The notes under the pieces: generated by a model | Database searches by the model: none | What the model was told of the DNA's origin: nothing | Seen by the model: the letters and a program-made list of their open reading frames with translations, nothing else | Assembly (NCBI GenBank): GCA_013141385.1 | Contig: JABFRB010000006.1 | Span: forward strand, 1 to 64,000 | Length of the DNA stretch: 64,000 nucleotides | Source: Bacteroidales bacterium | GTDB lineage: Bacteria; Bacteroidota; Bacteroidia; Bacteroidales; Tenuifilaceae | Direction: 5' to 3' | Translations under genes and position numbers: made by a program | In this document: positions 60,230 to 64,000 of the stretch, piece by piece | Position numbering within the stretch: position 1 is the stretch's first letter | Layout of the letters: every line of letters starts with the position of its first letter

Positions 60230-62221
60230 ATGAAAAGATATCTACTGCATTTTTTTGCAACTATAGTACTAATAGCCTGTTCTGCTAGTATTAATGCGCA
60301 AGTTGAAGATCCTGTAACTTGGAATTTTAAAGCAATAAAAGTTGAAGGAAAAAAATACGAAATAACTATCAATGCATCTATTGAACAGGGTTGGCATCTT
60401 TACTCGATATCTCTTCCAGAAGGAGGTCCCATTGCAACTACATTCACCTTTAAGCAATCACCCGACTTTAAACTCGACGGTAAAGTAAAGGAGATAACCA
60501 AGACCACCAAAGAACATGATGAAATATTTGACCTTGATTTATCTTTTTTCTCAAAAGAGGCAACCTTTAGCCAAATGGTTGAACTCAATAATGTTGAAAC
60601 AACTAATATTGAAGGCAATATTGAGTATCAAGCTTGCTTCTCGGATAAATGTATCTACCTTGAGAAAGATTTTTCGGTAAAAGTGGGTAATGGAGAGCCT
60701 CAAAAGATAGAAGTTCAGCAGCAAAAAACACCTGAAAAAAACGAGAATTCTTCTCTTTGGTATATATTCTTTTACGCTTTAGGATGGGGTCTATTGGGAT
60801 TATTAACGCCCTGTGTTTATCCAATGATACCAATGACCGTTTCATTCTTTCTAAATAATGAATCGGGTCGTTTAAGATCTATTATCAATGCTCTTGTCTT
60901 TGGCCTTTCAATTATTGCCATATATACTTCAATTGGATTATTAGTTTCGCTATTTGGTCTTAGCCCAAATTTCGCAACCGTTCTTACCTCACACTGGATT
61001 CCTAATATTATTTTCTTTCTGCTTTTTATAGTATTTGCAGCATCGTTCTTTGGTTTATTTGAAATTACTTTACCAAGTAGCTTAACAACAAAAACCGATA
61101 GTAAAGTTGAAAAAGGAGGATTTGTAGGTTCATTTTTCATGGCCTTAACACTAATATTAGTTAGTTTATCTTGTGTTGGACCAATATTAGGAAACGTATT
61201 GATAGAGGCTTCACGAGGTTTAGGTTTAAGGCCTATTATAGGAATGCTTGGATTCTCAATTGCATTTGCTTTACCATTTACCATTTTTGCCATTTTTCCA
61301 TCATTACTTAAGGGATTACCTAAATCTGGGGGATGGTTGAATTCGGTAAAAGTTGTTCTTGCATTTTTCATGTTAGCCTTTAGTTTGAAATTCTTAATGA
61401 TAATAGACGATACGTATCATTTTGGCTTATTGGGTCGCGATGTTTACATAGCTATCTGGATTTCAATTTTCACCTTAATGGGTTTCTATTTGCTTGGTAA
61501 AATCAAATTTCAGCACGACTCAGATCTTAAGCACGTGGGCGTTTTTAGGCTTCTTTTAGCAATTGCGTCCTTTGCATTTGTTGTTTACCTAATTCCTGGC
61601 ATGATTGGAGCACCCCTTAAATCTATATCAGGATTACTTCCTCCTCAGGCAAGTCATAGTTTTGACCTGATGACAATGATAAATAAATCAAAAACCGTTT
61701 CGAGTGCTAAAGTTGACGATAAAGCATCGTTATGTGAAACACCAAAATATGCAGATATCCTCCATCTACCTTATGGTTTGGATGGTTATTTTAGCTACAG
61801 TCAAGCACTAGCCTGTGCACGAACACAAAAAAAACCTCTATTTATTGATTTTGTGGGTCATTCATGTTCCAACTGCAAAGAAATGGAATCAAAGGTTTGG
61901 AGCGATCCTCGTGTATTAGAAAAGCTAAGGAATGATTATGTTATTGTTGCCCTATATATCGATGAAAGATTAGAACTCCCCGAAAGCGAATGGTTTACAT
62001 CAAAGAAAGACGGCAAGGTAAAAAAGACCATTGGCAAGCAGAATGCGGACATGCAGATAAACCGTTTCAATATCAATGGGCAACCTTATTATGTTCTACT
62101 AGATGGGAACGAAAAACCTTTAGTAGAACCTAGAGGATACAATCTCGATATTGAAGCATATATTAAGTTTCTCGATAGCGGGATTGAAGAGTATAAAAAG
62201 AGAAGCAATAGTTTACAGTAA
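60230..62221 (+). CDS. dsbD: Thiol:disulfide interchange protein DsbD
   Basis: A 663-residue inner-membrane electron carrier. The signal peptide (1-23) is followed by an N-terminal periplasmic domain with the Cys pair Cys136 and Cys141 in QACFSDKCIY. A polytopic TM domain (about 175-465) has Cys195 in LLTPCVYPMIP and Cys315 in SLSCVGPIL. The C-terminal thioredoxin domain has Cys546 and Cys549 in HSCSNCKEM. All three redox pairs are present, so it should move electrons from cytoplasmic thioredoxin to periplasmic thiols. Terminator downstream at 62242-62274. Confidence 0.93.
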   Translation: MKRYLLHFFATIVLIACSASINAQVEDPVTWNFKAIKVEGKKYEITINASIEQGWHLYSISLPEGGPIATTFTFKQSPDFKLDGKVKEITKTTKEHDEIFDLDLSFFSKEATFSQMVELNNVETTNIEGNIEYQACFSDKCIYLEKDFSVKVGNGEPQKIEVQQQKTPEKNENSSLWYIFFYALGWGLLGLLTPCVYPMIPMTVSFFLNNESGRLRSIINALVFGLSIIAIYTSIGLLVSLFGLSPNFATVLTSHWIPNIIFFLLFIVFAASFFGLFEITLPSSLTTKTDSKVEKGGFVGSFFMALTLILVSLSCVGPILGNVLIEASRGLGLRPIIGMLGFSIAFALPFTIFAIFPSLLKGLPKSGGWLNSVKVVLAFFMLAFSLKFLMIIDDTYHFGLLGRDVYIAIWISIFTLMGFYLLGKIKFQHDSDLKHVGVFRLLLAIASFAFVVYLIPGMIGAPLKSISGLLPPQASHSFDLMTMINKSKTVSSAKVDDKASLCETPKYADILHLPYGLDGYFSYSQALACARTQKKPLFIDFVGHSCSNCKEMESKVWSDPRVLEKLRNDYVIVALYIDERLELPESEWFTSKKDGKVKKTIGKQNADMQINRFNINGQPYYVLLDGNEKPLVEPRGYNLDIEAYIKFLDSGIEEYKKRSNSLQ

Positions 62222-62241
62222 GAAATCTTATAGTTAAACAT

Positions 62242-62274
62242 GAAGAGTCTGATGGAAAATTCAGGCTCTTTTTT
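62242..62274 (+). terminator. Terminator after dsbD
   Basis: AGAGTCTGA and TCAGGCTCT form a stem with one G-T pair, followed by TTTTTTT, about 20 nt past the dsbD stop. Confidence 0.8.
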
Positions 62275-62306
62275 TATACTGTAATTCAGAAATAAACATC
62301 CTGCCC

Positions 62307-63527
62307 TTAGCGTCTCCAAATTATTTTCTCCAACCAATGAGGTAATTGAATGATAACAAACAACCTCATTGCCATTGCCAAAACCACAGGGTAGATTACC
62401 CAAGGTAGAGCCTGTGGTAAAAATGGCCAAGTAATCAGTAATGCTATTAATACAATTAGATTAACGCTTAAATACGTTCGCATCCATTGCCTGGTTTTTT
62501 TTACCGATAGAAAGAAAACGGCTATTAAGTGGAATGGATTTGCCCATAGAAGGTTAAAATTCCAAACCATTGAGCGATGCGCAGTTCCTGCCCAAAGGAA
62601 TGTAAAAAGCACACCCAGTAATCCGAAGAGAATCAGAAGTATTCTGTCAAACCAAAGATCTTTAACACCGCTCTTGAGATCCCTATACGATAAAAAAGCA
62701 GCTATCAGAAGTATTACCAGAGATACTTGCAACGGAGTTCCCCATATATTTTGATCAGAAAATTGTTTTCCCTCCAATAGAACTTTGGGTTGTTGAGCGA
62801 ATGGTTGCTTAACTGAATCGGATAAAAGCGAAGAGTGCTGAAAAGCAGCCTGCAAATGTTCCGGCAGGTACATATATTCCCATGATGAAGCCACCCTATC
62901 TGCTGGCAGGCCCAGTAAAAGATTAATTCCAAGTTTTGCCCAGTGTGAATGAATTAAATTAGGCATTAAAAGTTGCCTAAAACTCTTCCCTTTTTCAAAA
63001 GAACTATAATCAAAAGTAATTTCACGTGGAATTGTTTTTACAAAGATATCCCTGATTCGTGTTGCACAATTGTCGCCAAAGAAATCATAAGGATAGTATC
63101 GATTCTCTGGTCTATAGTTAATTAATAACGAATCGAATAAGTGCTGCTTCTCATTCAAATTAATATTGAGTCTTTGTTCCCAAATCCAACGCCCTTCTTC
63201 AACGTAGCTCTGTTTAAACTCCCGATAGGGCGAAACAGATAGGATATATTTCAAACGTCCTCTCACAAAATTGGGATAAAAATTGGGATCGAAAAAATCA
63301 AAAGTTCCATAGTTAAAAACAATATCAAGGTTGCGCATCGGATCAGACACACGAATAGCACTATGTCCAAAAATCGAATAAAGTTCATTGCCTGGGGAGC
63401 AAGTTAAAAGGCTTATTCTAGAACTATCCGAGAGGTTAATCTCATATCTTTTCGCACTACCTTCCAGGGATAATAGAATACAAAATAGTGGCAAAATTAT
63501 TCGCTGTAGTACTCTATCAATTTTCAT
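62307..63527 (-). CDS. DUF4105 (Lnb-N-like) membrane protein
   Basis: A 406-residue protein with signal peptide (about 1-26). A periplasmic DUF4105/Lnb N-terminal domain (about 30-225) contains LLTCSPGNELYSIFGHSAIR, FNYGTFDFFDPNFYPNFVRG and YPYDFFGDNCATRIRDI. Four to five TM helices make up the C-terminal half (about 265-395), ending with a basic WRR. The conserved His (FGHSAIR) and Cys (DNCATR) suggest an NlpC/P60-like catalytic arrangement as in the Lnb lipoprotein N-acyltransferase; catalysis here is inference. The ATG at 63527 precedes the signal peptide. Confidence 0.82.
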   Translation of the reverse strand: MKIDRVLQRIILPLFCILLSLEGSAKRYEINLSDSSRISLLTCSPGNELYSIFGHSAIRVSDPMRNLDIVFNYGTFDFFDPNFYPNFVRGRLKYILSVSPYREFKQSYVEEGRWIWEQRLNINLNEKQHLFDSLLINYRPENRYYPYDFFGDNCATRIRDIFVKTIPREITFDYSSFEKGKSFRQLLMPNLIHSHWAKLGINLLLGLPADRVASSWEYMYLPEHLQAAFQHSSLLSDSVKQPFAQQPKVLLEGKQFSDQNIWGTPLQVSLVILLIAAFLSYRDLKSGVKDLWFDRILLILFGLLGVLFTFLWAGTAHRSMVWNFNLLWANPFHLIAVFFLSVKKTRQWMRTYLSVNLIVLIALLITWPFLPQALPWVIYPVVLAMAMRLFVIIQLPHWLEKIIWRR

Positions 63528-63546
63528 AATGTTGCTTTTAATTTTC

Positions 63547-63574
63547 CAAAGATAGTTGTTTATTATTTTTCCAA
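63547..63574 (-). promoter_or_regulatory. Housekeeping-type promoter of the DUF4105 gene
   Basis: On the minus strand TTG (63572-63574) and TATCTTTG (63547-63554) are separated by 17 nt, 19 nt upstream of the ATG. Both elements match the Bacteroidota consensus. Confidence 0.55.
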
Positions 63575-63652
63575 CATAATTACTTCAAACACTATAGGTG
63601 TGATCGTAAAACAGTAAAGATTTTATAAATTCGCAAATACAATAAAAAACCA

Positions 63653-64000
63653 ATGATAATGGAAAAGCATAGCCCTTATATCGGCGGGAAATTCAAAACA
63701 ACAGATCATACCTTTTTTGTAAGCAACCCTTTTAACAATGAGATTTTAGCAGAAGTATACCTTGCCGGTAAAGCAGAACTTGAAGAAGCAATAATATCAG
63801 CCCAAAAGATTCAAGATGAATTAAGATATCTTCCATCGTATAAAAAGTACTCTATTCTAATGGATATTGCACAAAAGATGAAAGATAAAAGAGATTTACT
63901 CGCAACAACACTTTGCCTTGAGGCAGCAAAACCCATAAAATATGCACTTAGTGAAGTTGATCGAGCTATTCAGACCTTCGTTATTGCTGCCGAGGAATGC
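63653..64000 (+). CDS. Aldehyde dehydrogenase family protein, 5' part only
   Basis: The first 116 codons of a gene running off the window edge. The product begins MIMEKHSPYIGGKFKTTDH and continues FVSNPFNNEILAEVYLAGKA, then KKYSILMDIAQKMKDKRD and LCLEAAKPIKYALSEVDRA, matching the N-terminal NAD(P)-binding part of aldehyde dehydrogenases (ALDH superfamily). The catalytic Cys lies beyond the window, so substrate class cannot be told. The frame could also start at the second ATG (63659). Confidence 0.88.
   Translation, partial: MIMEKHSPYIGGKFKTTDHTFFVSNPFNNEILAEVYLAGKAELEEAIISAQKIQDELRYLPSYKKYSILMDIAQKMKDKRDLLATTLCLEAAKPIKYALSEVDRAIQTFVIAAEEC

Overview
The window is AT-rich bacterial chromosome from a member of the Bacteroidota, probably a Bacteroidales/Marinilabiliales-type environmental lineage. 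The evidence is the type IX secretion and gliding genes (porX, porW/sprE, gldH, gldD), T9SS C-terminal sorting domains on several secreted proteins, ECF sigma/FecR/TonB-receptor cassettes, promoters of the TAnnTTTG type, and the gene order HU - mutY - ssb - gldD - PPTase. No rRNA, tRNA, CRISPR array, transposase or phage gene was recognised. Layout, 1-18 kb: two large hybrid histidine kinases and a coiled-coil lipoprotein; a TonB-like protein convergent with alanine dehydrogenase; a probable porW-porX-tsaE operon; an Fe-S carrier pair (Mrp/ApbC and Nfu); trmB overlapping an alkyltransferase-like gene; and ricT/PSP1 overlapping gldH. 18-26 kb: an ECF sigma factor with a FecR anti-sigma factor, a TonB-dependent receptor with STN domain, a second FecR and a lipoprotein. 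Three identically spaced TAGGGT-N13-GTTGTATTAT-like sites lie in front of the receptor and second FecR genes and look like promoters for this sigma factor. A membrane TPR protein follows. 26-38 kb is the accessory region: two paralogous, secreted TPR-CHAT (caspase-like) proteins with a C-terminal membrane anchor. The first is divergent from a 41-residue peptide gene with a double-glycine leader, and decayed copies of the same peptide/promoter junction lie upstream of and between the paralogs. The genes are surrounded by a family of composite palindromic repeats, two long GTCATTGCGA-type hairpins and a MITE-like inverted-repeat element. A duplicated outer-membrane-like protein/T9SS adhesin pair follows, one adhesin copy being truncated. 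38-45 kb: housekeeping genes (DDAH-like hydrolase, RNase G, a 30-residue basic protein of the AURKAIP1/COX24 type, HU, mutY, ssb, gldD, PPTase, GGGP synthase). 45-55 kb: a T9SS protein with near-identical 85-residue MBG repeats, an alkaline-phosphatase-superfamily protein that seems to have lost its metal ligands, a T9SS M14 carboxypeptidase, an alpha/beta-hydrolase lipoprotein and ychF. 55-64 kb: a split transketolase with a methylglyoxal-synthase-like gene between its halves, a second ECF sigma system with a CpxP-like lipoprotein, a SiaC-like protein behind a 30-bp perfect palindrome, dsbD, a DUF4105 protein and the 5' end of an aldehyde dehydrogenase. How the genes work together: PorX, PorW, GldD and GldH belong to the T9SS that should export the sorting-domain proteins encoded here. 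The best candidate for an undescribed system is the CHAT/double-glycine-peptide cassette at 28.7-32.9 kb. All functions are inferred from reading protein sequence and motifs by eye; no database search was run.
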